A stretch of 64,000 bases of DNA from JBJKRF01 sp046704785 (GCA_046704785.1 JBJKRF010000088.1:1-64000), one strand, 5' to 3'. Counted from the first letter of the stretch, positions 52,810 through 62,469 are shown. The notes: generated from the sequence alone by a model not told the origin. Numbers and translations are program-made.

Positions 52810-55584
52810 TTACTCTTCCTTCTCCTGCTTCAGTTGCACGACAACCTCCGCATTTGGAAGCATTTTCCCTATCTCTTCGACCGTTGTCCGCAAGATGCTT
52901 TCGACGTTGATCGATGAAGTAATGCGATTGGCTACATTGCCAATCGTTCGCTCACGCTCGGCAAGGCGCTGGGTTTCTGTGTACAGACGGGCGTTTTCGA
53001 GCGCAACTGCCAGACGATTTGCAATGTCCTCGATCAGCCCCACCGTTTCTTTTGAGATCGCATTACTCGAGAAACGGACGTTGATGGCGCCGATGACCTG
53101 TCCGCGCAGTTTGAGCGGCACTGCGACTATTGGGATAACCTCTCCGTCATCGTTTTCTCTTTGGACGATGACGGTTTTCCCATTCTCCAACGCGTCACGA
53201 CTTTCTGGTGAGTAGGATTCCAATGAGACAATGTGCATACCGTCGAAATGGTAGCCAGTGGACGTATCTTCCTGATTTTGGAATATCTTCCAACTGCTCA
53301 TCGTGAATTGTTGGTAAAGTTGTTCGGTTTGAAGCCGATTCTTTTCCAGGGCTGCTGTCTGTCTCGCATATTGAATGGCAAGCGCGAGTTGGTCAGCCAG
53401 AATTTGTAGCGAGGCGATGTCTTCTCCGGTAAAGGCTTCGGGTTCCTGGCTTTGAATGTCGAGAACGCCAAAGGTGATTTCGTTGACCTTGAGCGGAATG
53501 GCGATCTCAGAGTGCGTGTCTGGTAGAAGCGGATTGTAGAGGTAAATGGCGTCAGTATTCGTGTCTAGTGTGACGCGCACCTTGCCTGATGCGGCCGCAT
53601 ACCCTACGATGCCGCCCGTTTGCCCAAGTTTGAAGCGCTGCTTTTTCTTTAGCATCTGTCGACCCGCTTCGGTGGGCGAAGCAACCAGAACGACATATTC
53701 TTGTTGTTCGTCAAGCATGAAAACTCCCACGTGATCGAAGCCAAAGCGTTCTAAAATCAGGTTCGCTGATTGATTGAGCAATTCATCGGTCTCATGTGAA
53801 CTGGTTGCGTTGTGTGCCACTTCGGCAATCACCCGCAAACGGGTGGTCTGCTTTTGCAAATCTGCTGTTCGTTCAGTGATGCGCTGCTCCAGGTTGCGAA
53901 CCGACCCTTGGATCTCGCTTGCCATGGCGTTGAATTTAGAGGCCAGAGCGCCGATTTCGTCCTGGCGTTCCATTTCAAAGCGTGTTCCCAACAGCCCGTT
54001 GGTAAGCGCCGTTGCTTTGGCGCTAAGCTCGGTGATTGGTTCACTAACCGAGCGGGCTGCTACAAATACGAGCATAAAAGACATCAGGAGGGTGAAAAGG
54101 CCGACGAACGAATTGACAAATAGCAGTGAGATTGTATTGCGTAGAACTTCTCCCTGGTTGATTTCAGAGACCAGAGTCACCTGGAGGGGCGCAATCCATG
54201 TGTAAGTTCCGAGCACTGTCGTGTTGTCGTAATTTCTGTAGGTTCCCTGGCCGTTTTGGACGTGTGAGACGATAGCCTGTTCCGTCGCAAAAGTTTTTAC
54301 TTCTCGATTTCCCGCTGCAATCTCTGTAAGTGGGAAATAATCTGTGCCGACCAGATAGGTATCTGGGGAGATGCCGAGGCCTGTTTTTGCAGCTATCACT
54401 TGACGGATTGCATCGAAACCGGTTCGTACTGCCAGTACCCCCTCAAACGTGCCATTCTGGTAAAAGGTCTGACTCGCCAGTAGGGAGGTGTCGCTCGCAC
54501 CTGGAAAAGTTGGTTCTACCGTGAAACTCTGGTTGGCGCGTGCGCGCTGAAAAAACGATTGTGTTGAAAAGTTCTTGTCTTCATCCTGATCTGTTGTCGA
54601 GAGCACAACTTTGCCGTTCTTGTCGAGCAGCATGATCTCGCTGTAGGTCGAATCCTGCGCCTGGAGCTGAAGAAAATAGGAATGAAGCGCGCTGTAATTG
54701 TCTTGATAGGAGGCCACGTCTGGTTGGTTGTTGAACAGGAAATCCGCGTGCGCTCTTATCGCAGGGTCGCTCATGATCGCTGTTGTTTCGCGATTGAGAT
54801 TCGTAAGGATGTCGTTGATTTGTGTTTGTTTTAGGGTGGTTACACTTTGCAGTTCTTTGAAGGTCGTCTGTTGATCGTGGAAGAAGCTGGTGAGGGTGCT
54901 GATGAATAATGTTGAGACTGCTGATATGATTGCAATAAAAGCGAAGGTGGCGATCAACCTGGATGCGATCGTCTGGAATGATACATTCGCAGTAATCACA
55001 ATTAAGACGATCAGTGCGACAAAGATCGTAATATAGATCGTCAACCCTGCCATGGGCGTAAGCGAGTTGAGCTGCAGGCGGGAGGTTCCCAGGTGGTTGT
55101 CCAAATTGCTGACCGCGACGGCGGCTATAATCCCCAACAACAGGGCATAGACTCGATAGCGTACTCCCACGCCGCGGTGTAGGATCAGGGTGATACAGGG
55201 CACCACGGCGAGCGTGATAACGAACCAAGTGATCCCATACCAGAAGAAAATCTGTGCCGCGCCCCCGATTACGTTCAATGTGACGATAATTGCGGCAACC
55301 TGCTCATATTTCTCTCGACGAAAATAACCGAACAAGGGCAGGTGAAGTACCCCTATCAGCAGGGAGACGCCGCCGACCATTAGGAGACGCGCATCGGGAG
55401 TATCCAAAAAGCCGCCTAGAGCCAGCAGGTATACCAACAAGAAGCCGACGAAGTTGAATCCCAGCATGATCGGCATAAAAGCCAATGTTGCATAGAGCGT
55501 ACGGTACAGGCTTTTCTTGCTCGGAGATAATTCCGGCTTTTCAACAGGTAAGTTGAAGTATTGGAATGAACGCGTAGAATCCAT
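52810..55584 (-). CDS. Membrane receptor: Cache-like sensor, HAMP, GAF (receptor 4)
   Basis: 924 residues, same plan as receptor 5: six N-terminal helices (~35-210), double-Cache-like sensor (~245-475; SEIMLLDKNGKVVLST), membrane helix (~485-508), HAMP (~510-565), coiled coil, GAF (~600-760; LLPDTHSEIAIPLKV), shortened GAF (~790-875) and GAF-start stub (GNVANRITSSINVESIL). Sensor domains of this fold bind small organic ligands outside the cell, for example amino acids or carboxylates; the ligand here is unknown. It lies 5 nt after receptor 3. Confidence 0.9.
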   Translation of the reverse strand: MDSTRSFQYFNLPVEKPELSPSKKSLYRTLYATLAFMPIMLGFNFVGFLLVYLLALGGFLDTPDARLLMVGGVSLLIGVLHLPLFGYFRREKYEQVAAIIVTLNVIGGAAQIFFWYGITWFVITLAVVPCITLILHRGVGVRYRVYALLLGIIAAVAVSNLDNHLGTSRLQLNSLTPMAGLTIYITIFVALIVLIVITANVSFQTIASRLIATFAFIAIISAVSTLFISTLTSFFHDQQTTFKELQSVTTLKQTQINDILTNLNRETTAIMSDPAIRAHADFLFNNQPDVASYQDNYSALHSYFLQLQAQDSTYSEIMLLDKNGKVVLSTTDQDEDKNFSTQSFFQRARANQSFTVEPTFPGASDTSLLASQTFYQNGTFEGVLAVRTGFDAIRQVIAAKTGLGISPDTYLVGTDYFPLTEIAAGNREVKTFATEQAIVSHVQNGQGTYRNYDNTTVLGTYTWIAPLQVTLVSEINQGEVLRNTISLLFVNSFVGLFTLLMSFMLVFVAARSVSEPITELSAKATALTNGLLGTRFEMERQDEIGALASKFNAMASEIQGSVRNLEQRITERTADLQKQTTRLRVIAEVAHNATSSHETDELLNQSANLILERFGFDHVGVFMLDEQQEYVVLVASPTEAGRQMLKKKQRFKLGQTGGIVGYAAASGKVRVTLDTNTDAIYLYNPLLPDTHSEIAIPLKVNEITFGVLDIQSQEPEAFTGEDIASLQILADQLALAIQYARQTAALEKNRLQTEQLYQQFTMSSWKIFQNQEDTSTGYHFDGMHIVSLESYSPESRDALENGKTVIVQRENDDGEVIPIVAVPLKLRGQVIGAINVRFSSNAISKETVGLIEDIANRLAVALENARLYTETQRLAERERTIGNVANRITSSINVESILRTTVEEIGKMLPNAEVVVQLKQEKEE

Positions 55585-55589
55585 GTCGT

Positions 55590-57281
55590 CTAAGGGTGTC
55601 TTTCCTTGGGTTTCGGAGCAGTTGAGTCTTCGGTTGGGGAAACGAACACAGCTACGTCGGAGACTTCGGGCAGCCGTTGAAGTTCACGGACTGCATTCTG
55701 GAGCAATGTATTCACATCGAGCGAATGGCTGAAACGGCCACTGATTTCATTGACGATTTGCTCTTTCGAGGCCCGTCGTTGTGACTCTTCCAAAAGCCGC
55801 GCATTTTCCACAGCCAGGGCAACCTGCGTGGCGACTTTTTCTGCCAGCTCTTCTTCGGTGGTTGTCCAATCGGCTTCTGCGTGGGCACGTTTGAGTGTGA
55901 TGGTACCGATCCGCTTTCCACGTAGAATAATAGGGATTGCGATGGCGTAGCCGGCAGAACTTTGTGTTTCGATTGGATGTTCGGCGGGGGTGGTGCCCAA
56001 CGGAGTATAGGTATAGCCCCATGAACTCTTCCCGACCCGACGTTTCCAGGCGTTTGCCGTATTTTGAGCGTTCAAGGCTTCGAGCGACTCAAGGGCGCTG
56101 CGGCTTTCCTCGATCAGGCGCGCGTTTTCGATGGCAAGGGCTACCTGATCGGCCATGGTTTGCAACGTATAAACGTCATTGGTGGAGAAGGCGTTGCGCG
56201 CCCTCGACTGAATGTCGAGCACGCCGATCAAGCGCCCCTGTACCGTCAGCGGGAGGGCAACTTCCGAATGGGTGTCCGGAAGATCGGGATTGTTGAAGAA
56301 TACTGCGTCCACGCCAACATCCTGCGCGATGCGCGGACTCTTCTGAAAAGCGGCATATCCTACGATCCCATGCCGTCCGATCTCTTGACGGTAACCGCGC
56401 TCGATCATTTGCTTACCACCCGAGGAGGAGGCCGCTTGCAAAATGATATTTTCCCGTGAAACGTCTACCAGGAAGATCCCGGCGTGATAGTATTCGAACA
56501 ACTGACCGATTTGCTGGACAACGGTGTTTAGAAGTTCTTTCAAGTCGCGCACTTCGACGGCTGCACGTACCACCAATGCAGCCGCTTCCAGTTGGGTGGC
56601 ATGCTTGTTGAGTTCCGCAATCTTTTCGTTGGCATGCTCCTCCCGGTTGCTGTGAATCGCTTGCAGTTCCCGATTGGTTTGTTCGAGGTCGTGTAGGCGT
56701 CGCTTTTCGGTGACGTTGCGGTACACGACAGCGATAAGGAGAGCCAGTGAGACGAAGAAGATAAGACTGGCGTCGCTTTGTGCATGGAGAACCGAATAAC
56801 TGGGATGAATACTGGGCAGGTAGAAGATGCCGCCCAGGTTTGCTGCCATGAAGAATATCAGCAGCCATGTCGAGAGCAGCATGGAGGCCATCAAGGTCAC
56901 GATCAGGGTTGCAGTTGCGAGAATCTCTGTTCCATTCTGCGAGGCAGTGTTGGTGACCACCAGGAAGAAATACACAGAGGCCAACAGGCCAAGCATGCCG
57001 ATGAAGGCACCCAGGTCGAAATATTTTGTCCGTGATAGACCGTATCCCAGGATAAGCACAGCGATCAAAATCGGGCCGCCTACTTTTGCCAAGGGGAGGG
57101 TGTCGGCACTTCCCACAATAACAAGATAATGCAGCAGGCTGATGAGGATGAGTGTCAGCACAAATCCTGCCGAAAGTTGGGCCTGGCGACGTTCGTGGAT
57201 TCCCACCACTGCGTCAGAAGGTGTAAACAACAGGGCGAGAGCCTGCTGCGAGAAATCGTTGGTTTGTGTTTGATCGTTCAT
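55590..57281 (-). CDS. Membrane GAF receptor without kinase domain (receptor 3)
   Basis: 563 residues. About six membrane helices (~30-195), a coiled coil (~195-235), GAF (~240-390; FNNPDLPDTHSEVALPL), shortened GAF (~425-505) and a GAF-start stub at the C-terminus (NEISGRFSHSLDVNTLL). It begins 6 nt after receptor 2. The core GAF lacks the cysteines of bilin- or iron-sulphur-binding GAFs, so a small-molecule or protein-binding role is likelier. Confidence 0.9.
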   Translation of the reverse strand: MNDQTQTNDFSQQALALLFTPSDAVVGIHERRQAQLSAGFVLTLILISLLHYLVIVGSADTLPLAKVGGPILIAVLILGYGLSRTKYFDLGAFIGMLGLLASVYFFLVVTNTASQNGTEILATATLIVTLMASMLLSTWLLIFFMAANLGGIFYLPSIHPSYSVLHAQSDASLIFFVSLALLIAVVYRNVTEKRRLHDLEQTNRELQAIHSNREEHANEKIAELNKHATQLEAAALVVRAAVEVRDLKELLNTVVQQIGQLFEYYHAGIFLVDVSRENIILQAASSSGGKQMIERGYRQEIGRHGIVGYAAFQKSPRIAQDVGVDAVFFNNPDLPDTHSEVALPLTVQGRLIGVLDIQSRARNAFSTNDVYTLQTMADQVALAIENARLIEESRSALESLEALNAQNTANAWKRRVGKSSWGYTYTPLGTTPAEHPIETQSSAGYAIAIPIILRGKRIGTITLKRAHAEADWTTTEEELAEKVATQVALAVENARLLEESQRRASKEQIVNEISGRFSHSLDVNTLLQNAVRELQRLPEVSDVAVFVSPTEDSTAPKPKERHP

Positions 57282-57287
57282 CGAAAA

Positions 57288-58871
57288 TTACTCATCTTCC
57301 AGTTTGAGTTCGATGCCGGCTTCAGACACATCCAGCGCATGACCGAGTTCTCTGACAGCCGTTTCCAAGATATTGTCCACCGAGCTGGCGGACCACAGTT
57401 TTTGAATGATCGAGGACGAGAGTCGTTCTCTCAGGGCGGACTGCTGACTCTCTTCGATCAGGCGGGCATTTTCGAGAGAGATAGCCACCTGGGTGGCTAA
57501 CGCTTCGACCCAGGCCTGATCATCTTCAGACCATTCGTCACTCGTTTCAATCGAGATTTTTCCAATCTTTTGGTCGCGCAGATTCAAATCGATCTGGACT
57601 TGTTGCGGTTCGACTTCGCCTGGTTCTCGAGTGGCTTGTATAGCTGAATATTCGAGTGTGGTCGATTTCAGCTTATCTTGCCACGAAGTAGTGATGTATT
57701 GGCGATTGGCCAGGCGCAACTCTTCGAGAGAGTCGTTCATTTGTTGGAAGAGACGTGCATTCTGAATTGCAATCGCAACCTGGTTAGCCATGCTCTGCAA
57801 GGTCGAGATGTCATCGGGGTTGAAATCCCCTTCGCGCGCCGAATGGACATCGACCGCGCCGATAATGGTGTCGCCCACTAACAGCGGCAAGGCGATCTCG
57901 GAACGTGTGTTTGGCAAGAGGGGATTGTTGAAGTGAACAGGCGTTTCGCCAATGTCCAGGGCGATTTGAGGTTCTTTCGATGTAATGGATGCCGTAACGG
58001 GGTCGTTCTCGCCAATTTGCAGGCGATACCGCTGTGATTTCTGGACCTGTCCGGCTTTTCCGGTGGCGTCCCTCAGCTCAGCCCATCTTCCGTTATCAGC
58101 AACCAGGAAGATCGCTGCATAATAATAGCCGAGCGAGTCGGTGATCAAATTGACAACTTTGCTGATCAACTCGTCCGGGTCCAGAATGGAATTAGCCACG
58201 CGAGTCACCTCGTGTGTCGCTTTTAATTGTGTGGTGCGTTGCGCAACGCGCGCTTCCAACTCAGATTGCAGCGCGCGCAGTTCCTCGTTGGTTGCCACCT
58301 GCGTATGTACTTTTTGTTGGGCAGTGCGAACGGCTTCGTTCAAACGTCGTACCAGGGCGCGCTGGATAAACGTCGATCCCAGGATCAGAACCGCCAGGAT
58401 GATTCCATCCGTCAACGTGGTGAATTGTGCCAGATAGGTGTTGAGCGACCCGTTGGCCTCGCTCAACCCGATGATAAGAACGGCGATGGCGCTGAACACG
58501 CCGAAGAGTGTGCCACCTCCTTCGCCCAGGAAAAGTCCGGCTACCAGGATGGCAGCGCTGAACCCGAACGAAATCGGATTGCGGATGCCGCCTTGATAGA
58601 CGAAGGTCACAATCAGGGCGAAAAGCGTCACAGGCACCGCAATTTGACCGATGAACAGCGTGCCGCGATACGCAAAGAAGAGCGCAATCACCAAAAGGCC
58701 GATCAACACCAGGATGATCCCGCGGTTCACCGGGCTGCCAGCCAATTGAAATACCACCGAACCCAAACTCAACACGATCATGGTACCCAGCACGGTCATC
58801 ACCATGTTGCGATTGAGGTTGGCAGAGAACGTTTTCTTGAAAAATTCCTTCATGGGCCTGGGCTCTTTCAA
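57288..58871 (-). CDS. Membrane GAF receptor without kinase domain (receptor 2)
   Basis: 527 residues. Six helices (~20-175), coiled coil with many Gln/Ala/Glu (~180-215), GAF (~220-365; FNNPLLPNTRSEIALPL), shortened GAF (~395-475) and a GAF-start stub (SSIIQKLWSASSVDNIL) ending in LKLEDE. The start overlaps the stop of receptor 1 by four bases (ATGA), so translation is coupled. Confidence 0.9.
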   Translation of the reverse strand: MKEPRPMKEFFKKTFSANLNRNMVMTVLGTMIVLSLGSVVFQLAGSPVNRGIILVLIGLLVIALFFAYRGTLFIGQIAVPVTLFALIVTFVYQGGIRNPISFGFSAAILVAGLFLGEGGGTLFGVFSAIAVLIIGLSEANGSLNTYLAQFTTLTDGIILAVLILGSTFIQRALVRRLNEAVRTAQQKVHTQVATNEELRALQSELEARVAQRTTQLKATHEVTRVANSILDPDELISKVVNLITDSLGYYYAAIFLVADNGRWAELRDATGKAGQVQKSQRYRLQIGENDPVTASITSKEPQIALDIGETPVHFNNPLLPNTRSEIALPLLVGDTIIGAVDVHSAREGDFNPDDISTLQSMANQVAIAIQNARLFQQMNDSLEELRLANRQYITTSWQDKLKSTTLEYSAIQATREPGEVEPQQVQIDLNLRDQKIGKISIETSDEWSEDDQAWVEALATQVAISLENARLIEESQQSALRERLSSSIIQKLWSASSVDNILETAVRELGHALDVSEAGIELKLEDE

Positions 58872-61066
58872 CGACTCTTTCCGGGATTCGACTCGTCGAT
58901 GTTGACTGCTATGTGTGCACTTCGGACGCCGAGCGACCGGCTCAACTCGTCTGCCGCGATGGATAGAATTTTGTCGGGGCTCGTCGTGCGGCGGATTTTG
59001 CTGGTAATTTCGTACAGCAGGCGTTCGCGTTCCACCTGCTCGCGGAATTGTTCCAACAGGCGCGAATGCGCGATGATAGCTGCCAGGCTGCCGGCCAGTG
59101 TTCCCAGCATTTCCTCATCGTTTTCGGAATAGGCATTGGTTCGCGGGCTTTCGACGTTCAACACCCCGAGCACCTCGTTCCGATAAATAAGCGGGATCGC
59201 CAGCTCGGAGCGGACCTTGGCGTTGACGGCGATGTAGCGTGAATCCTTGGTTGTGTCGTTCACGCGTAGCGCCAGACGATGTTCGGCCACCCATCCGGTG
59301 ATGCCCACACCAAAAGGAATCTTGAGTTTTGCCGACTCTTCGTTGGGATAACCAATCGAGGAGCGCACCTCCAGGGTTTTTTGCTCTTTGTCGGCCAGCA
59401 GAATCGCGATTTGATCGCCGCCCAGCGTAACCTGCAATCCTTGCACCGCGCTGTTTAAAGCCTCTTCGATCGACGTGCTGGAAGCGGCAGCCGTCGTTAC
59501 GTGATGCAACAAACGATGTTGGGAAAGCCGCTCCTGGGCCTCGGCAAACAACTCTGAGTTGACGACGGCTACGGCGAGTTGGTCTGCCAGGATTTGGAGA
59601 ATTTTTGTGTTCTCTTCTGAAAATGCGTAAGGGTGTGTGCTCTGTACGTCCAACACGCCTAAGACGCGTTCGCCGACCAACAAAGGAAGGCAAGCCTCGG
59701 CTTTGGTCTCTGGCAGGAGCGGATTGGCGTAATAGTTTGGGTCACTGCTGGTTTCATTGACTACCAACGGCTCTTTGTTTTTGGTCACGTACCCCACGAT
59801 GGAATGCGAGCCGACGGCCAATTTGTGACCGGCGCGTTTCATTTGGGCGCCCGCCTCGCCGGTTGCCTCGCGTATCACGGCGAACTCGTCGAGTTGGTCC
59901 AGCAGGAAGACGGCAGCGTGATAAAAGTCGAAACGTTCTCGCACGAGGTCGACGGCTTGTTGCAGGAGATTGTCCACGATCAACGAACTGGATACCTCAC
60001 GCGAAATTTCTGCAACCGTCTGAAGGCGTACGGCTCGCTGTCGTTCCTCTTCGAGCAGGCGAATGTTATAGATGGCGCCGGCAGCCTGTGCGGAGAGGGA
60101 GATGATCAGGCGCAAGTCATCTTGCGTGAAGCGCCCTTCTTGTTTGAATTCTTGTACAACCAGCGCACCGATCGCTTCGCCGCCCACGATGAGCGGACAA
60201 CCCATCCACGATTTCGCCGATTGGCTGACGGCTTTGACGCCCAGGGCGCGCATACGTCGCTCGGTATCCTCGACGATCATCAGGGGTTGGCGCGTGCGGA
60301 TCAGAATTGAGATCAGGCCTTCGCCCAGCGGGAAGGGATCGTAAGAAACCGTCCTTTTCCCTTCCTCTGCAAAGGGAATCTGGATCGACTCGGTTTGCGG
60401 GTTATAAAGGGCAATGGCAAAACTGACTTTGCCGATGGTGGTTTCTATTTTTTGATGCAAGATGTCGTAAAGGCTCTTGAGATCATTGACCGACGACATC
60501 GTCTGACCGGCCTCTGAGATGGCTTCCAATTCACGCAGACGTTGCTGGATGGCGTGCGCCGCCTTGACGTTTGCCAGCGCGACGGGAATAGTATCTGCCA
60601 GATGAACCAACGGACTGGTGCTCTCGTTTTCCAACGGTTGGTCTGGCGTGGCCCCTACCAGGATAATACCCAAAGTGACCACATCCTGCTCTACTGGGAA
60701 AACCATGTAGCGGTCACAGTTGGCTTCCGTTAACACCTGGATGATGGCTTCGGGTAAAGAGGCTTGGTTGACTGCTCCCGATAAAATACCTTTTGAAAAG
60801 AATTGTGCGATGTCTGCCGGGGAAAGCTCGATTTGTTCTGGGGCGGACTTGACGTTCCTTTGAGTTCCACTATGATAGATGCCCAGCTTCGTCAGACCAA
60901 AATCATCCACACTGTAATAGCCCGTGAGATAAGGGCTGTTACGCAGGGCATCCTGGATTTTCTGGTAAACCTCTTTTTCCGTTTTGGCCCGAAATACCGC
61001 GTAATTCGCTTCGTGTGACTTGATAATTTGAGAGGGATGGATCGTGGCCTGTTTCGTCTCACTCAT
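58868..61066 (-). CDS. Soluble multi-GAF receptor without kinase domain (receptor 1)
   Basis: 732 residues, no membrane segments. Residues 1-170 form a domain I cannot name (contains AVFRAKTEKEVYQKIQDAL, which resembles a GAF-like or 'half' sensory domain), followed by three GAF domains (~190-335, 355-505, 520-665; the second has NPLLPETKAEACLPLL), and the C-terminal GAF-start stub shared with the other five receptors (YEITSKIRRTTSPDKIL). First gene of the receptor operon, preceded by an inverted repeat after the two receivers. Confidence 0.9.
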   Translation of the reverse strand: MSETKQATIHPSQIIKSHEANYAVFRAKTEKEVYQKIQDALRNSPYLTGYYSVDDFGLTKLGIYHSGTQRNVKSAPEQIELSPADIAQFFSKGILSGAVNQASLPEAIIQVLTEANCDRYMVFPVEQDVVTLGIILVGATPDQPLENESTSPLVHLADTIPVALANVKAAHAIQQRLRELEAISEAGQTMSSVNDLKSLYDILHQKIETTIGKVSFAIALYNPQTESIQIPFAEEGKRTVSYDPFPLGEGLISILIRTRQPLMIVEDTERRMRALGVKAVSQSAKSWMGCPLIVGGEAIGALVVQEFKQEGRFTQDDLRLIISLSAQAAGAIYNIRLLEEERQRAVRLQTVAEISREVSSSLIVDNLLQQAVDLVRERFDFYHAAVFLLDQLDEFAVIREATGEAGAQMKRAGHKLAVGSHSIVGYVTKNKEPLVVNETSSDPNYYANPLLPETKAEACLPLLVGERVLGVLDVQSTHPYAFSEENTKILQILADQLAVAVVNSELFAEAQERLSQHRLLHHVTTAAASSTSIEEALNSAVQGLQVTLGGDQIAILLADKEQKTLEVRSSIGYPNEESAKLKIPFGVGITGWVAEHRLALRVNDTTKDSRYIAVNAKVRSELAIPLIYRNEVLGVLNVESPRTNAYSENDEEMLGTLAGSLAAIIAHSRLLEQFREQVERERLLYEITSKIRRTTSPDKILSIAADELSRSLGVRSAHIAVNIDESNPGKSR

Positions 61067-61131
61067 AGATTTGCTCTCGGATCGTATAGCGGAACGATTT
61101 GATTGGAATTCCTATGATTAAGGGGAAGAAT

Positions 61132-61170
61132 GAGGGGTTTTGGACAAACTTTGTTTGCCCAAAACCCCTC
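61132..61170 (-). terminator. Strong hairpin between receivers and receptor genes
   Basis: GAGGGGTTTTGG / CCAAAACCCCTC with an inner AAAC/GTTT, a stem of 12 bp plus four. On the minus strand it lies after receiver 2 and before receptor 1, followed by ATTCTTCCCC. The T-run is weak, so partial termination or mRNA processing is possible. Confidence 0.5.
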
Positions 61171-61265
61171 ACTTATTTCCTCGCCAAGAGAAACCTCGAA
61201 GAGCCAGATACAGGTAGATGAAAGACGTGCATGTCCGTAACGTAAAATCTGTCTCGCTCTCTTTT

Positions 61266-61745
61266 TCATCGCTCCTCGTAAGGAATCTCCCAAACGGCGT
61301 CGCCATTCAAGATACGGCGGATCTGGTCAGGAAACTTGTCTGGGTCGAGGGGTTTACCCAGAAAGCCGTTGAATCCTGCGCCCCGCGCCTTGTTCATTTG
61401 TTCGAGGCTTGCTTCAGCGGTGACGGCGATAATGGCAACGTCTTTTAGGCGGTCGGATGCCCGGATTTTCTTCAATGCCCCATATCCATCCTCATAGGGC
61501 AGACGGATGTCCATCAAAATCAAATCCAGGCGTGGCAGGGTATCGGCATACTCGACGACCTCATATCCAGAGGTCTTCCATTCGCAGTGGATACCCATAA
61601 ACCCGAGTAGACGAGCAATCAATACAAAATTGGAAACATTATCTTCAACAACAAGAACGGTGGTGTCTTTCGCAATACTTTTGCGTCCTTGTTCGCCAGA
61701 GGGTGGGGTGCTGGAGTTGTTGTCTTGGCTGCTCATAGTCATCAT
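61266..61745 (-). CDS. Stand-alone response-regulator receiver (2)
   Basis: 159 residues. A flexible Ser/Gln/Asn-rich N-terminus (~25) is followed by a receiver (VLVVEDN at 31-37, LILMDIRLPYEDG with phospho-acceptor Asp79, AVTAEAS and FLGKPLD). No output domain; it ends in a short VWEIPYEER tail. The first codons (ATGATGACTATGAGC) overlap the stop of the preceding receiver by four bases. It likely works as a phosphate shuttle or as a diffusible output of the giant kinase. An alternative start is the third methionine. Confidence 0.9.
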   Translation of the reverse strand: MMTMSSQDNNSSTPPSGEQGRKSIAKDTTVLVVEDNVSNFVLIARLLGFMGIHCEWKTSGYEVVEYADTLPRLDLILMDIRLPYEDGYGALKKIRASDRLKDVAIIAVTAEASLEQMNKARGAGFNGFLGKPLDPDKFPDQIRRILNGDAVWEIPYEER

Positions 61746-62176
61746 CTCTTGAGAAATCGTTCAATTTGAGAGCCAATCGTATCGATGTCGATCGGCTTTT
61801 GAATATATCCATCGCAGCCAGCTTCTAGTGAGCGCTCGCGATCCCCTTTCATCACATTGGCAGTCAAGGCAATAATAGGTACCATGCCCAGGTCAGGCAG
61901 ACTACGAATGTGCGCGGTCAGCGTGTAGCCGTCCATTTCTGGCATGTTGATATCCATCAAAATCAAGTCTGGCCTCAATGTTTTCAAAGCCTCCAGTGCA
62001 TCCGATCCGCTCGAGGCTTCCACTACATCGTATCCTTCTGAGTTGAGCACACGATGAATCAGCATTCTGTTGTCAGGATTGTCTTCAACATAAAGGATCG
62101 TGGAACGTTGATTATCACTCATTGCCTCTTGATAGCTCCATCTCAATTTTATCAGCTTGCGGAGTCTGGTCGACAT
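61742..62176 (-). CDS. Stand-alone response-regulator receiver (1)
   Basis: 144 residues from the ATG at 62176, which follows TATACT (62194-62199) and AAGG; an internal ATG at 62122 (MSDNQRST) is an alternative with a GAGG too close to it. The receiver has ILYVEDN, LILMDINMPEMDG (Asp75), ALTANVMKGDRE and IQKPID. Type: the DivK/CheY-like single-domain receivers with a MDINMP motif. First gene of the signalling operon; it is co-translated with receiver 2 (ATGA overlap). Confidence 0.9.
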   Translation of the reverse strand: MSTRLRKLIKLRWSYQEAMSDNQRSTILYVEDNPDNRMLIHRVLNSEGYDVVEASSGSDALEALKTLRPDLILMDINMPEMDGYTLTAHIRSLPDLGMVPIIALTANVMKGDRERSLEAGCDGYIQKPIDIDTIGSQIERFLKR

Positions 62177-62193
62177 AACAGCAACCTTACAAT

Positions 62194-62221
62194 AGTATAT
62201 AATGTCGCGACCCGCTGTCCT
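62194..62221 (-). promoter_or_regulatory. Promoter of the receiver genes
   Basis: AGGACA, a 16-bp spacer and TATACT on the minus strand, about 18 nt before the start codon at 62176. A plus-strand TATAAT overlaps it (62198-62203), but with no gene nearby it seems fortuitous. Confidence 0.4.
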
Positions 62222-62365
62222 ATGTTTGTATAAGAGAGATTATACAGCTTTCTCTGGCTGATTGTTGTCAAGGTTCTTAAGAATTTTCACGAAAATAAGG
62301 AAAATAGACCTATTGGCGCAAAATGCTTTCTCCTCCCGTTGATTTTTAGAAACCCTTGCGGAGTC

Positions 62366-62394
62366 TTGACAGAATTTGCTACTATGAATACACT
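62366..62394 (+). promoter_or_regulatory. carA promoter
   Basis: TTGACA (62366-62371), a 17-bp spacer and TACACT (62389-62394); transcription would begin near 62401 and give a leader of about 225 nt before carA. Confidence 0.55.
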
Positions 62395-62434
62395 TGCGCC
62401 CAATGTATACGCAAGTTTGCTTGTCTAGCCAATG

Positions 62435-62469
62435 GCCTCTCGACGGGAATTCCGCCGGGAGGCGTTTTT
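62435..62469 (+). terminator. Possible transcription attenuator in the carA leader
   Basis: GCCTC-TCG-A-CGG, loop GAATT, CCG-C-CGG-GAGGC (mismatch/wobble in the middle), then GTTTTTA. It lies in the leader between the likely promoter and the carA start, so it could be an attenuator. The rest of the leader has AGACC/GGTCT (62508-62536 region) that might form an alternative stem. No clear PyrR binding loop or coding leader peptide was found. Confidence 0.45.
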
